Of a stretch of DNA of 38,534 nt, positions 8,052 through 15,520 are shown in pieces. The notes beneath the pieces are model-generated. The model was not told the origin of the DNA. It saw only the letters and a list, made by a program, of their open reading frames with translations, and searched no databases. The stretch is from Betaproteobacteria bacterium (GTDB lineage: Bacteria; Pseudomonadota; Gammaproteobacteria; Burkholderiales; SG8-39): positions 1-38,534 of the forward strand of contig CANIIA010000017.1 in the NCBI GenBank assembly GCA_947467435.1. Reading direction: 5' to 3'. Made by a program: the position numbers and the translations under genes. Position 1 is the first letter of the stretch, and the number at the start of each line of letters is the position of its first letter.

Positions 8052-8183
8052 TCGCGTGATAAACCGCGTGATTGTCCGCGTGATTGTCCGCGTGACGGTC
8101 CCCGTGATTGTCCGCGCGACGATCCCCGTGATTGTCCGCGTGATTTTCCGCGTGACTGTTCGCTTGATATTCCGCGTTTTAAC
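8052..8183. repeat. 12-bp minisatellite, about 11 units of CCGCGTGATTGT
   Basis: Eleven head-to-tail 12-base units run without gaps; the central eight (8064-8159) differ from consensus at ten positions and the outer ones are more diverged. Because 12 is divisible by three, several frames stay open on both strands. In the plus frame P-R-D-C, and equally in the minus frame S-R-G-Q, six of the ten changes fall on third codon positions, which is mildly suggestive of coding. A minus-strand frame (8254 to 7973, TTG start only) would give a 93-residue S-R-G-Q repeat protein whose stop overlaps the methyltransferase GTG. No Met start supports it, so it is not called as a gene. There are no spacers, so this is not a CRISPR array. 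Confidence 0.9.
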
Positions 8184-8262
8184 GCGTCCGCTAAAGCGCA
8201 CGTACAGCCACCGATGATGCAAGCGCAGTCCGATCCAATGCGCGTTTTTAGCAATATATCTG

Positions 8263-8337
8263 CTCCCTGTAGTTCAATGGATAGAACGAGCGCCTCCTAA
8301 GCGCTAGATCCAGGTTCGATTCCCGGCGGGGGGACCA
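8263..8337 (+). tRNA. tRNA-Arg (anticodon CCU), CCA encoded
   Basis: A full cloverleaf can be drawn. The acceptor stem CTCCCTG pairs with CGGGGGG including two G-U wobbles. The D stem is GTTC/GAAC, and the anticodon stem AGCGC/GCGCT encloses loop CTCCTAA, giving anticodon CCT. A 5-base variable region precedes the T arm CCAGG-TTCGATT-CCCGG, which has one A-C mismatch, followed by discriminator A and an encoded CCA (8335-8337). It decodes the rare Arg codon AGG. A C at position 1 and the T-stem mismatch are unusual but all loops are intact. The convergent aldolase-like gene reads into its 3' half. Confidence 0.85.
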
Positions 8338-9070
8338 GCGCATGCAAGCCGTCCAGAAGGTTGGGACGTAAGCGAAAAATTTCGCGACGCAGTGCTAACC
8401 ACTGCATGTGCGCCACCCCGGCTGTTTGAAAGCGTTGCACTTGTTCCGTGCCGGCCAAGGGCATCGTTTGTAAGCGGCCAGCCGCCATCGCGGCCAACTG
8501 TAACCCCGCCACCGACTCAAGCCGCACTGCACGAAAGACGGCATCCCCGACACTCGCACCGACCACCAATTGACCATGATGACGTAACACCACAGCGGTT
8601 TTTTTGCCTAAGGCGTGCGCAATCGCATCGCCTTCACTTTTTCCGAGTGCCGCGCCTTCGTATTCATCCAAATAGGCAATGTCTTGATGAAATAACGCCG
8701 CGGGTTGCGTGCACATTTCAAGTTCTGCACCAATCGCAGACAGCGCCAAAATATTTTTACCGTGCGTGTGCACAATGGCATTCACATCGGGTCGCGCTAA
8801 ATAAATGCGCGTATGGATATGCATGGTTGGGTTAATCGGCGGCGTACCGCGCAACACGTTCAGCTCAAAATCCGATTCCAGCAATTGCGCCGCACCCACT
8901 TCACTAAAGGTCAAGCCAAAGCGGTGGCTCCAAAACGTTGGCGCTCCCGGCAAACGCGCAGACAAGTGCCCCGCCACGCCGGAGGCCTGCCCGTCATGAT
9001 CCAGCACGTGATACCCAGCAATCAGCTCGGTGAGTAAGGGCTCAAGTGATTGGGCAACATGCGCTTGCAT
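8297..9070 (-). CDS. Class II aldolase/adducin-family protein
   Basis: This is a 257-residue protein of the family that includes fuculose-1-phosphate aldolase and 3-oxo-tetronate-4-phosphate decarboxylase. Zinc ligands are visible as H-T-H-G (His101, His103) and R-H-H-G (near 164-165). Where classical aldolases have a catalytic Glu (S-S-E-W-like) this one has P-P-I-N-P-T, so the acid appears replaced by Asn80, as in adducin-like members; this alignment is by eye. The start at ATG 9070 gives the family's usual beginning; the frame's extension to 9253 looks non-coding. The last 13 residues, including P-P-P-G-I-E-P-G-S-S-A, are antisense translation of the tRNA-Arg gene, and the stop codon lies in the tRNA's anticodon loop. 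Confidence 0.82.
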   Translation of the reverse strand: MQAHVAQSLEPLLTELIAGYHVLDHDGQASGVAGHLSARLPGAPTFWSHRFGLTFSEVGAAQLLESDFELNVLRGTPPINPTMHIHTRIYLARPDVNAIVHTHGKNILALSAIGAELEMCTQPAALFHQDIAYLDEYEGAALGKSEGDAIAHALGKKTAVVLRHHGQLVVGASVGDAVFRAVRLESVAGLQLAAMAAGRLQTMPLAGTEQVQRFQTAGVAHMQWLALRREIFRLRPNLLDGLHALVPPPGIEPGSSA

Positions 9071-9261
9071 ATAAAGGGCATCTTTTGAATAGGGACAATC
9101 ACTCAGTGTGCAGCAAAACACCGCGATGGAATAGCTCAGACTTCGAAACGACGATGCCGCAGACTCGCCACACAGCCTGCACAAATGCAAACCAACGCGC
9201 AGAACCTCGCGCGCTGAGCGCGGCAACGCCAAAGTTCGCAGTATCATCAGCACTAACCATC

Positions 9262-9813
9262 ATGCCCGCTCCAACGCTTAACTTCTGCGCCCATTGCGCT
9301 GCGCCACTCACGCAACGCGTCCCCCCTGGGGACAGCGTGTTGCGTTTCGTTTGCGATGGCTGCGGTGATATTCATTACCAAAATCCCAAATTGGTGGTTG
9401 GTTGTATTGCCGAATGGGAACAACGTGTGCTGTTGTGTCGGCGCGCGATTGAACCGCGCTACGGTTACTGGACCCTACCCGCCGGATTTATGGAAAACGG
9501 CGAATCTGTCGGAGAAGGCGCAGCCCGTGAAACGCTCGAAGAAGCGGGAGCTAAAGTTGAGTTGATTGCCCCCTTTAGCATGCTCAGCGTGCCCTACGTG
9601 GATCAGGTACATGTGTTTTATCGCGCGCGTTTAATTGCGCCACAGTTTGACCCCGGCGAAGAGAGCCTCGACGTGGCTTTGTTTGAAGAGTCACAAATTC
9701 CGTGGGCAGATTTAGCTTTCCGAACTGTCGCCATCACGCTCAAACACTGGTTTGCCGACCGAGCCCAAGGGGCGTTTGGTTTTCACACCGAAGATCTGAA
9801 CGATCGTCGCTAA
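9262..9813 (+). CDS. Nudix hydrolase with N-terminal zinc ribbon
   Basis: This is a 183-residue protein. Residues 9-34 form a zinc ribbon with C-x2-C (9, 12) and C-x2-C (31, 34), related to the one in NADH pyrophosphatases. The Nudix box at 75-97 is complete (G-x5-E-x7-R-E-T-L-E-E-A-G-A). Such proteins hydrolyse nucleotide diphosphate derivatives such as ADP-ribose, FAD or NADH. ATG 9262 is chosen because it places the zinc ribbon at the N-terminus; the frame is open from 9046, but that part overlaps the divergent aldolase-like gene. UbiD follows 87 bases downstream on the same strand, so the genes may be co-transcribed. Confidence 0.88.
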   Translation: MPAPTLNFCAHCAAPLTQRVPPGDSVLRFVCDGCGDIHYQNPKLVVGCIAEWEQRVLLCRRAIEPRYGYWTLPAGFMENGESVGEGAARETLEEAGAKVELIAPFSMLSVPYVDQVHVFYRARLIAPQFDPGEESLDVALFEESQIPWADLAFRTVAITLKHWFADRAQGAFGFHTEDLNDRR

Positions 9814-9900
9814 CCGCAGACAACGTACAACCAGCAACATCGCCCCCCTCCTACATTTTTGTCATCGCCTTATGTTCAACACAACAATCACGGACTGATC

Positions 9901-11283
9901 ATGTCATCGCAACCCAACGATTTCACGCTGCGCAGTTTTTTAGCGCAAGTCGAACAAAAACAACCGAAGGACATCTTGCGTTTTAAACAACGCATCGGTT
10001 TAGATTACGACGCCACAGCGATCGCGCTCGAGCTCGAACGCGGACGTGCTTGGCAAGCGCCGGTGTTGTGGTTTGATGATGTCGACGGATCTGAATTTCC
10101 GGTGGTCACCAACGTCTTCGCTACACGCGGTCGCTATGCGATGGCCTTGGGGGTCGAAGAAGAACGACTCATCGAAGCATGGGCCGAGCGTGGCGATCGC
10201 ATGCTCGAGCCGGTGTTGCACGACAAAGGCCCGGTGCAAGAGGTGGTGTACCGCGGGGCGGATGTTGACCTCGCGCGCATCCCGATCAAAAAACATTTTG
10301 AACGCGATGGCGGGCGATATATCACCAACGGCATCATCATCGCCAAAGATCCGGAAACAGGCGTTCGCAACGCTAGCCACCACCGCATGATGGTCAAGGG
10401 ACGCACGCGTTTAGGTACCAGCTTACATAGCCGCCGCCATTTATGGGATTACGTGCGTCGTGCAGAAGAATTAAAAAAAGAAATTCCGATTGCTATTGTG
10501 ATCGGTGGGCATCCCCTCATGACCTTTGCTGGTTTGTGGAAGGGCTCGATGGCGATTGATGAGTACGCTGTGGCGGGCGGTCTTGCTGGTCGCGCACTCG
10601 ACATTTCCAAATGTGTGAGCGTGCCGCTCGAAGTACCTGCACAATCAGAGATTGTGCTTGAAGGACACATCCTTCCCGGCGTGCGTGAACCCGAGGGCCC
10701 ATTTGCAGAGTTCACTGGCTATCACTCCGAACGCTCGACCGAACAAGTCATCGAAATTAGCGCAATCACGCATCGCAAAGGGGCCATTTATCAAGATGTG
10801 GTTGGTGGCATGTCAGATGAACATTGCAGCATGCTCGCGGTCCCGCAGGAAGCACGTTTGCTGCGCGCGTTGCGCTCGAGTTTTTCGAATGTCACCAAGG
10901 TGTCGTACCCAAAGTCAGGTACCTGCCGTTTCCATGCGGTGATCGCCATGCGCAATCCCGTGGTGGGTCAACAAAAAAATGCAGCCATGATTGCGTTTGC
11001 AGAAGACATTAGTCTCAAGCTGGTGATTGTGGTGGATGACGACGTCGATGTGTTTGATGATCAAGACGTGTTTTGGGCGATGGCCACACGCATGCAAGCC
11101 GATGAGGACATCGACATTATTCGCAATGCCTTTGGCGCGATCCTCGATCCATCCAACTACAACGGACGCACCGCCAAGATGATCATCGACGCCACCAAAC
11201 CACGGCCCGATTTCTCACAACGTCATACGCTTCCCGCCGATGCCATTGCGCGTGCCAAAGCATTACTCCGCGAGGTACTGTAA
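9901..11283 (+). CDS. UbiD-family prenylated-FMN-dependent decarboxylase
   Basis: This is a 460-residue UbiD-type enzyme. UbiD enzymes remove (or add) the carboxyl group of aromatic or alpha,beta-unsaturated acids using prenylated FMN. The catalytic set is visible: Arg162 in N-A-S-H-H-R-M, and Glu265 and Glu270 in E-G-P-F-A-E-F-T-G. The ATG at 9901 matches the normal family start; an in-frame ATG 14 codons earlier is less likely. Its stop overlaps the ATG of ubiX (TAATG), so enzyme and cofactor synthase are co-translated. Adjacent dehydrogenase-like, aldolase-like and transporter genes argue for a catabolic decarboxylase rather than the ubiquinone-pathway UbiD. The substrate is unknown. Confidence 0.92.
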   Translation: MSSQPNDFTLRSFLAQVEQKQPKDILRFKQRIGLDYDATAIALELERGRAWQAPVLWFDDVDGSEFPVVTNVFATRGRYAMALGVEEERLIEAWAERGDRMLEPVLHDKGPVQEVVYRGADVDLARIPIKKHFERDGGRYITNGIIIAKDPETGVRNASHHRMMVKGRTRLGTSLHSRRHLWDYVRRAEELKKEIPIAIVIGGHPLMTFAGLWKGSMAIDEYAVAGGLAGRALDISKCVSVPLEVPAQSEIVLEGHILPGVREPEGPFAEFTGYHSERSTEQVIEISAITHRKGAIYQDVVGGMSDEHCSMLAVPQEARLLRALRSSFSNVTKVSYPKSGTCRFHAVIAMRNPVVGQQKNAAMIAFAEDISLKLVIVVDDDVDVFDDQDVFWAMATRMQADEDIDIIRNAFGAILDPSNYNGRTAKMIIDATKPRPDFSQRHTLPADAIARAKALLREVL

Positions 11284-11888
11284 TGGGTGCCAACAGCGCG
11301 ACCAATAAGCCAAGACTGATCGTGGGCATCAGCGGCGCTTCGGGCACCATTTATGCGCTACGCGCATTACAAGCCTTGCGCGAAATTGGTATTGAAACGC
11401 ACCTTGTCATGAGTCGCTCTGCGCAAGTCACGCTCGCCTACGAAACCGATTTAAAGGTACGTGACATCGAAGCGATGGCCGATGTGGTGTATCGCAACGA
11501 AGACATCGGTGCGGCCATTTCAAGTGGATCGTTTAAAACGCTCGGCATGCTCGTGGCACCGTGTTCGATTCGTAGCTTGTCGGAGATCGCTAGTGGCGTG
11601 ACCGGTAGTTTGCTATCGCGCGCCGCCGATGTCGTGCTAAAAGAACGACGCCGTTTGGTATTAATGGTGCGTGAAACGCCGCTCCATTTAGGTCACTTAC
11701 GCAGCATGACTGCGGTCACAGAAATGGGCGCGATTGTGATGCCTCCAGTACCCGCGTTTTACACCCGGCCGGAAACCTTAGACGATGTGATCAATCATTC
11801 GGTGGGTCGTGCGCTTGATTTATTTGGTGTCGATACTGGGCTGGTTAAGCGCTGGGGTGAAGACGTGGGTCCAGGCGGCCACGCATAA
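11283..11888 (+). CDS. ubiX: UbiX/Pad1-type flavin prenyltransferase
   Basis: This is a 201-residue flavoprotein that makes prenylated FMN from FMN and dimethylallyl phosphate, the cofactor for the UbiD enzyme just upstream. The N-terminal phosphate-binding G-I-S-G-A-S-G (about residues 16-22), a central P-C-S-I-R-S-L motif and R-E-T-P-L-H-L-G-H-L are all present, and the length is normal. The first base of its ATG is the last base of the UbiD stop codon. The stop codon itself sits in the left arm of a perfect 10-bp hairpin. It could also serve a second UbiD elsewhere in the genome. Confidence 0.93.
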   Translation: MGANSATNKPRLIVGISGASGTIYALRALQALREIGIETHLVMSRSAQVTLAYETDLKVRDIEAMADVVYRNEDIGAAISSGSFKTLGMLVAPCSIRSLSEIASGVTGSLLSRAADVVLKERRRLVLMVRETPLHLGHLRSMTAVTEMGAIVMPPVPAFYTRPETLDDVINHSVGRALDLFGVDTGLVKRWGEDVGPGGHA

Positions 11889-11902
11889 TTTTTTATGCGT
11901 GG
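11879..11902. terminator. Hairpin between convergent ubiX and the OCD operon
   Basis: CCACGCATAA-TTTT-TTATGCGTGG forms a perfect 10-bp stem with a 4-base loop overlapping the ubiX stop codon. The next gene, on the opposite strand, ends at 11906. There is no clean T-tract after the stem on either strand, so it may be a weak bidirectional terminator or a 3'-end stabiliser. Confidence 0.55.
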
Positions 11903-11905
11903 TAG

Positions 11906-12922
11906 TTATTCTTCGCCAGCAGTCAGCAAAGGAAAGATCATGCCGACGTTTTCGGTGACAGCGCGTTCATAAATAAAATTTCCGAGAACGACGTCACTCA
12001 CTGCAAAGCCACGATGCCAAAACACAATGATGTCGTCGCCCTGCTCGCGCCCCGGTTTTAGTCCAGCAATTACTTGGCCCACTTCACCGTGCACGTTGCC
12101 AGCATGCAATCGTCCATCGGCAATCATGGGGTGTAACGCACCACCCACCTGACACTGCGCCCAGTCGTCGACCACGACTTTGCTCGCGTCCACCACAATC
12201 TGTGGATCAAGGGCCATCATCCAACCATAGGTAATGACCAGTGCGCCAGGTTTGATGCATGCACGCGGAATCAACACTTCGGGTCGCTCAAGCCGCGTTG
12301 CCTCGACAATGATGTCGGCACCTTCACACGCATCGGCGGCACGATCAAAGCAGCGTGCTGTTAGGCCCAATTCACGTTGCACACGTTCGGCCAATCGTTC
12401 ACGCGTCTCAGTACGCGCACTGTTGATGCGCACTTCAGTGAGTTTAAATTGACGTGCGAGCAATCGAATGTTGGCAAAAGCAGTACCACGTGCACCAATA
12501 TGCGCCAATACGGTCGATTGCGGTTGCGCAAGTTGCATCGCGCCAGCACAAGTCACAGCCCCAGTGCGCTGCCAAGTCAAACTGGTGGCATCCATAATGC
12601 ACAACGGCACACCAATGGCGGGATCGTATAGCGTCAGCATGCCCACCTCGGAGGGCAGCCCGTGCTTCCAGTTATCCACGTAATCGCCAATCACTTTGAT
12701 GCCTGCACGTTTGGCAGGCCCCACCCAAGCCGACAAAATATTGAAGTGCCCATTCATTAAGTGATCTAAATGCAAATGACCTTTGGGGGGCATCACCACA
12801 TCACGCCGACCATGTGCGGCCAATCCACCCGAGACCACCTCGACCAATTGATCGGCATCGGGACTCAGCGCTTCGACTTGATCACGATTCAGTAAGCGCA
12901 CATTGATTGTGTGTTGAGACAT
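11906..12922 (-). CDS. Ornithine cyclodeaminase/mu-crystallin family protein (copy 1)
   Basis: This 338-residue NAD(P)-binding protein belongs to the family that includes ornithine cyclodeaminase, ketimine reductase, pyrroline-2-carboxylate reductase and N-methylalanine dehydrogenase. Visible features are G-I-K-V-I-G-D with the substrate-binding Lys (near 76), the conserved R-T-G-A-V (119-123), the Rossmann turn G-A-R-G-T-A (143-148) and the V-V-V-D-D acidic site (about 249-253). Near the C-terminus it has F-W-H-R-G where many relatives have F-K-S-V-G. It is the second gene of a two-gene operon with a paralogue, 13 bases apart, converging on ubiD-ubiX. The reaction cannot be stated. Confidence 0.85.
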   Translation of the reverse strand: MSQHTINVRLLNRDQVEALSPDADQLVEVVSGGLAAHGRRDVVMPPKGHLHLDHLMNGHFNILSAWVGPAKRAGIKVIGDYVDNWKHGLPSEVGMLTLYDPAIGVPLCIMDATSLTWQRTGAVTCAGAMQLAQPQSTVLAHIGARGTAFANIRLLARQFKLTEVRINSARTETRERLAERVQRELGLTARCFDRAADACEGADIIVEATRLERPEVLIPRACIKPGALVITYGWMMALDPQIVVDASKVVVDDWAQCQVGGALHPMIADGRLHAGNVHGEVGQVIAGLKPGREQGDDIIVFWHRGFAVSDVVLGNFIYERAVTENVGMIFPLLTAGEE

Positions 12923-12935
12923 TAGTATTCCTTCG

Positions 12936-13940
12936 TTAATGAAAACGCAAACGCTGACCTAAGCCCATACGTTTCGCTTTTTCTAAAATCGCATGCCCCA
13001 AGGCAATGTCAGTGATACTCAAACCGCGATGCCAAAACAAAATGGTCTCGTCATCTGATTCACGTGCGGGTTTATGGCCGGCCACAATTTGGCCTAGCTC
13101 GGCATGTAAGTTTCCTTCGTGCAATCGATCGCTATCCACATGCGCGCGTAACGCCCCAAAGGGCAAGCCCTTACGACACTGTCCCCAATCATCCACCACC
13201 ATTTTGTGCATGATGTCAGTGAGCGAAAGTTCGAGTGCACTCATCGTGCCATAGGGCATCACCAACGCCCCCGGTTTGATCCACGCGGTTTTAAGTAGCG
13301 GCTCTGGTTGCGGCAAACGCGAGGCCTCGACGACGATATCGGCACCTTCCACGCACGCTTGCCAACTGTTGACGGCATGCACAGGCTTGCCTAAATCTTG
13401 CGAGAGTCGCTGCGCAAACGCGTTCTGACTTTCGGTACGCCGCGAATGCACGCGGATCTCATCAAAATTAAACAGCCGATCCAACAGACGTACATTCCAA
13501 TAGGCCGTGCCACGTGCGCCGATATGGCCAAGAATTTTGCTCGTGCGTTTCGCTAAATACTTTCCTCCCAACGCCGTCACTGCACCGGTGCGGATATCGG
13601 TAATCGCGCTGGCATCGAGAATGGCCACCGGCGCGCCCGTGCGTGGATCCATTAAATTGAGCGTACATAATTCGGAGGGCAAATCTTCTTTGTAGTTATC
13701 CACGAAATCGCCCACCACCTTAACCCCCGCCAGGTTGAGCGGCTTGACCACGCCGCGCAACACATTAAAGTGCCCCTTGGCAGAGGACTCCGGAACTAAA
13801 TGCACTCGCGGCTCAATCACCACTTGTCCGTTGCCCTGGGCTTTCAGGCACGCCTCGACCGCCTGCAGAATCTCATCGTCAGTTAACGCTAACGCCGCAA
13901 TATCCGGCCCATTGATAAAGGTAATATCAACTTGTTTCAT
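12936..13940 (-). CDS. Ornithine cyclodeaminase/mu-crystallin family protein (copy 2)
   Basis: This 334-residue paralogue of the downstream gene is similar along its whole length. It shares G-V-K-V-V-G-D, R-T-G-A-V, H-I-G-A-R-G-T-A, V-V-D-D-W and the F-W-H-R-G variant, yet diverges enough that the duplication is old. The ATG at 13940 follows a purine-rich GAGAGCGG; the frame is open ten codons further but that start lacks support. Tandem retention suggests a heteromer or two successive reductions/deaminations of related imino acids (inference). A TATACT -10-like element lies about 50 bases upstream on the minus strand without a good -35. It is divergent from aat. Confidence 0.85.
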   Translation of the reverse strand: MKQVDITFINGPDIAALALTDDEILQAVEACLKAQGNGQVVIEPRVHLVPESSAKGHFNVLRGVVKPLNLAGVKVVGDFVDNYKEDLPSELCTLNLMDPRTGAPVAILDASAITDIRTGAVTALGGKYLAKRTSKILGHIGARGTAYWNVRLLDRLFNFDEIRVHSRRTESQNAFAQRLSQDLGKPVHAVNSWQACVEGADIVVEASRLPQPEPLLKTAWIKPGALVMPYGTMSALELSLTDIMHKMVVDDWGQCRKGLPFGALRAHVDSDRLHEGNLHAELGQIVAGHKPARESDDETILFWHRGLSITDIALGHAILEKAKRMGLGQRLRFH

Positions 13941-14044
13941 CGATCCGCTCTCTGCCGTTTTTTGGCGCAAGTATTCATGACGATCCGAGTATAGACAGTC
14001 AAGTCGCCCACATTGACCGACACTGAGAAACAGTCACCGCTTCC

Positions 14045-14785
14045 ATGATTCCTTGGCTCACCACACAAAGCGCATTTCCTCCCGCCACCCAAGCCCTGCG
14101 TCATCCCAATGGCTTACTTGCTGCGGGTGGTGATCTAAGCGTGTCGCGCTTACTTGCCGCCTATCGCAGCGGAATTTTTCCTTGGTATAGCCCGGGCGAG
14201 CCGATCCTTTGGTGGAGTCCTGACCCACGCATGGTGTTAGAAGTGCATACCTTTCAAGCATCGCGATCCCTGCAAAAATCGCAACGTCATCGCGGCTACA
14301 CGGTGCACATTGATCGTGCGTTTGATGAGGTACTTGCCGCATGCGCTGCGCCCCGTCCCACGCAACCTAGTACTTGGCTCAGCCCTGACATGCGTGCTGC
14401 GTATGGCCAGTTACATCGGTTGGGATACGCACACTCCTTTGAAACCTGGCGCGGCGATGAATTGGTCGGCGGCTTATACGGTGTTGCGATTGGACGAATG
14501 TTTTTTGGCGAATCCATGTTTAGCCGCGCTACCGATGCTTCAAAGGTTGCGCTCGCAGCATTAGTAAATGAATTGCGTGCACGCCACTTTCCATTGATTG
14601 ACTGCCAAGTGCACACCGCGCATTTGGCGTCACTTGGCGCGTGTGAAATACCTCGTCAGACATTCTTGCGTGCCATCGCCAGCTTGGTAAACTGCGAAGA
14701 ACCGCTCGGGCGTTGGTCTGCGCAAGCAACCGACGCCCAAACGCCTTGCAACACCACGCACGAGAAGGCTGCATGTCCCGACTAA
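14045..14785 (+). CDS. aat: Leucyl/phenylalanyl-tRNA--protein transferase
   Basis: This 246-residue enzyme attaches Leu or Phe from tRNA to N-terminal Arg/Lys, marking proteins for ClpS/ClpAP degradation (N-end rule). Family features are the N-terminal F-P-P segment, G-L-L-A-A-G-G-D-L, the signature Y-R-S-G-I-F-P-W (about 40-47), W-W-S-P-D-P-R and F-F-G-E-S-M-F-S. The length is normal. It is the first gene of a compact plus-strand operon and overlaps bpt, the other N-end-rule transferase, by 13 bases. Confidence 0.95.
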   Translation: MIPWLTTQSAFPPATQALRHPNGLLAAGGDLSVSRLLAAYRSGIFPWYSPGEPILWWSPDPRMVLEVHTFQASRSLQKSQRHRGYTVHIDRAFDEVLAACAAPRPTQPSTWLSPDMRAAYGQLHRLGYAHSFETWRGDELVGGLYGVAIGRMFFGESMFSRATDASKVALAALVNELRARHFPLIDCQVHTAHLASLGACEIPRQTFLRAIASLVNCEEPLGRWSAQATDAQTPCNTTHEKAACPD

Positions 14786-15513
14786 ACGACCTGCCCCACG
14801 CTGCGCTACAGTTTTATGTCACTGCACCTTACCCCTGCAGTTACTTGGATGAACGCGTTGCACGTTCACAAGTTGCAACGCCCTCACATCTAATTCATAC
14901 CGAGTTATATGGCAGTTTGGTTCGCGCAGGCTTTCGTCGTAGCGGTATCTTTACTTACCGACCCAATTGCGATCACTGCAAAGCTTGCGTGCCCGTACGA
15001 ATTGCGGTCGATGGGTATCGGCCCTCACGCGCGCAAAAGCGCGCGCTCAAACAACATCAACATCTACAGATTGATACGCAACCGCTCAAATTTCGGCTAG
15101 AGCATTACGCACTCTATCTGCGTTATCAATCGCAACGCCACTCCGGTGGCGGGATGGACAACGATAGTCGCGATCAATACGCGCATTTTTTATTACAAAG
15201 CCGCGTCGACACACGGTTGATTGAGTTTCGTGATCAAGGTCGCTTGATGATGGTGTCGATTGTCGATTTTCTACCCGATGGTTTGTCTTCGGTGTACACC
15301 TTCTTCGAGCCCGATTTACGCGGCGCGAGCTTTGGCACGTACAACATCTTGTGGCAAATCCAAGCTTGTCGTGAACTGGGGTTACCTTATCTGTATCTGG
15401 GTTACTGGATTCAAGCGTCACCCAAAATGGCCTATAAAGCGCGCTTTACACCGATGGAAGGTTTAATCAATGGGCGTTGGCAACCGCTTGAAAACGCCGA
15501 CCCAGCACCCTAA
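14773..15513 (+). CDS. bpt: Aspartate/glutamate leucyltransferase (Bpt)
   Basis: This is a 246-residue GNAT-type aminoacyl-tRNA transferase that adds Leu to N-terminal Asp/Glu. It shows P-C-S-Y-L near residue 20, the cysteine-rich [11 protein letters not shown] and the C-terminal Y-L-Y-L-G-Y-W-I segment of the family. The ATG at 14773 gives the standard N-terminus; the frame is open 20 codons earlier inside aat, which is just overlap. Pairing with aat puts both bacterial N-end-rule transferases in one transcript. Confidence 0.94.
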   Translation: MSRLNDLPHAALQFYVTAPYPCSYLDERVARSQVATPSHLIHTELYGSLVRAGFRRSGIFTYRPNCDHCKACVPVRIAVDGYRPSRAQKRALKQHQHLQIDTQPLKFRLEHYALYLRYQSQRHSGGGMDNDSRDQYAHFLLQSRVDTRLIEFRDQGRLMMVSIVDFLPDGLSSVYTFFEPDLRGASFGTYNILWQIQACRELGLPYLYLGYWIQASPKMAYKARFTPMEGLINGRWQPLENADPAP

Positions 15514-15520
15514 ACACCAC

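Noticed and set aside
8052..8183. CRISPR array
   Set aside because: Units are 12 bases with no spacers and there are no cas genes; the same applies to the 16-bp repeats at 22251-22314.
8001..8300. Several open frames on both strands across the 12-bp repeats
   Set aside because: Their openness follows from a repeat length divisible by three; none has a good start with a ribosome binding site, and one runs into the tRNA. Kept only as a finding.
9071..9253. N-terminal extension of the aldolase-like gene
   Set aside because: The extra 61 residues do not resemble the family's N-terminus and cover the promoter region shared with the Nudix gene.
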